A stretch of DNA of 64,000 bases, taken from the NCBI GenBank assembly GCA_000149265.1, contig CH003412.1, positions 343,961-407,960 of the forward strand, written 5' to 3'. Positions within the stretch are counted from its first letter, which is position 1; the number at the start of each line of letters is the position of its first letter. Origin of the DNA: Ciona savignyi. Its lineage: Eukaryota > Chordata > Ascidiacea > Phlebobranchia > Cionidae. Positions 63,500 to 64,000 of the stretch are shown in pieces. The notes under the pieces were generated by a model. It had not been told where the DNA came from, searched no databases, and saw nothing but the letters and a program-made list of their open reading frames with translations. The translations under genes were made by a program, and so were the position numbers.

Positions 63500-63546
63500 A
63501 TTATGGGTCCCATTTGGAAAAATGGGACACATATTGTTTTTGTCCG

Positions 63547-63577
<31 letters not shown>

Positions 63578-64000
63578 TTTTTTTCGTCAAAGGTTTGACA
63601 GTCATGGCTTGTGGCTCCAACATCTACCAGAAGGGGTGATGGAATTGCAATAAAATTTAAACATTTGTTAGTGCACATGGTCTAGATATGCAGAAGCCAA
63701 AATTTTGGGTAATTTAATTTGGGGAATTCCCCTGAGAGGTGAAAAACCAAAACGGTCTTTTTTTAAAAAAGGTACCTTTTTTGGCCATAGCGATTGATCG
63801 GCTACTCCAATTTTAATTAGATTTGGTAAATTGTAAGAACATTAGCCAATGATACAAACTTTAAAAGAAATCAAAAAATTACCTAGGGAAATACCCTAAA
63901 AAATACGATTTTGTTCTCAAATCATGATTGTGACAGTCATGGCTTGTGGCTTCGACATCTACCAGAAGGGGTAATGGAATTGCAATAAAACTTTGACATT
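63500..64000 (+). repeat. Roughly 335-bp repeat family, array 3 (cut by window end)
   Basis: Starts TTATGGGTCCCATTT, then TTTTGTCCG and a long T tract, TCGTCAAAGGTTTGACAG, then units like those of arrays 1 and 2. GGCTTGTGGCT recurs at 63606 and 63941, a period of 335 bp. It continues beyond base 64000. Confidence 0.75.

Overview
The window reads as nuclear DNA of a tunicate, most probably a Ciona-type ascidian. It is AT-rich and carries compact, multi-exon animal genes with GT/AG introns. One gene is a ZHX-type zinc-finger/homeobox gene, a family I know from chordates. The introns and spacers are peppered with tRNA-derived SINE copies, some ending in (TATCC)n, and with small hAT-type elements. 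The species call is inference; no single sequence proves it. A 100-base run of N at 21687-21786 is an assembly gap.

Layout. 284-5030 (+): 3' part of EFTUD2/Snu114, the U5 snRNP GTPase; its 5' part lies before the window. 7456-12664 (+): complete PLP-dependent threonine dehydratase with a C-terminal ACT-like domain, 10 exons, 443 aa. 13496-25681 (-): complete tail-anchored flavin monoamine oxidase, 10 exons, 530 aa. Its 5-kb third intron holds an inverted pair of transposon copies. 26796-29160 (+): ZHX-like zinc-finger/homeobox protein. 29534-31242 (+): VPS72/YL1, 6 exons, 338 aa. 32775-34466 (-): GFOD-type oxidoreductase, 2 exons, 394 aa. 34467-47018: 12.5 kb without a recognisable gene, filled with roughly 335-bp tandem repeats, SINEs and hAT MITEs. 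47019-56182 (+): transglutaminase, 14 exons, 765 aa, with an unusual N-terminus. 58231-62805 (+): an orphan protein with about 12 membrane segments. 63500-64000: a third copy of the roughly 335-bp repeat family, cut by the window end.

The genes do not form one pathway. They are an ordinary animal mix: splicing (EFTUD2), chromatin (VPS72), transcription (ZHX-like), amino-acid and amine metabolism (threonine dehydratase, monoamine oxidase), protein cross-linking (transglutaminase) and two proteins of unclear role. The MAO and ZHX-like genes are head to head across 1.1 kb. The ZHX-like gene and VPS72 are in tandem, 373 bp apart.

Exon borders were placed by hand from reading frame, splice consensus and remembered family sequences. 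All joins were checked for phase. The two that remain open are marked: the ZHX-like frame change near 28629-28722, and the link between 59484 and 60143 in the membrane-protein gene.
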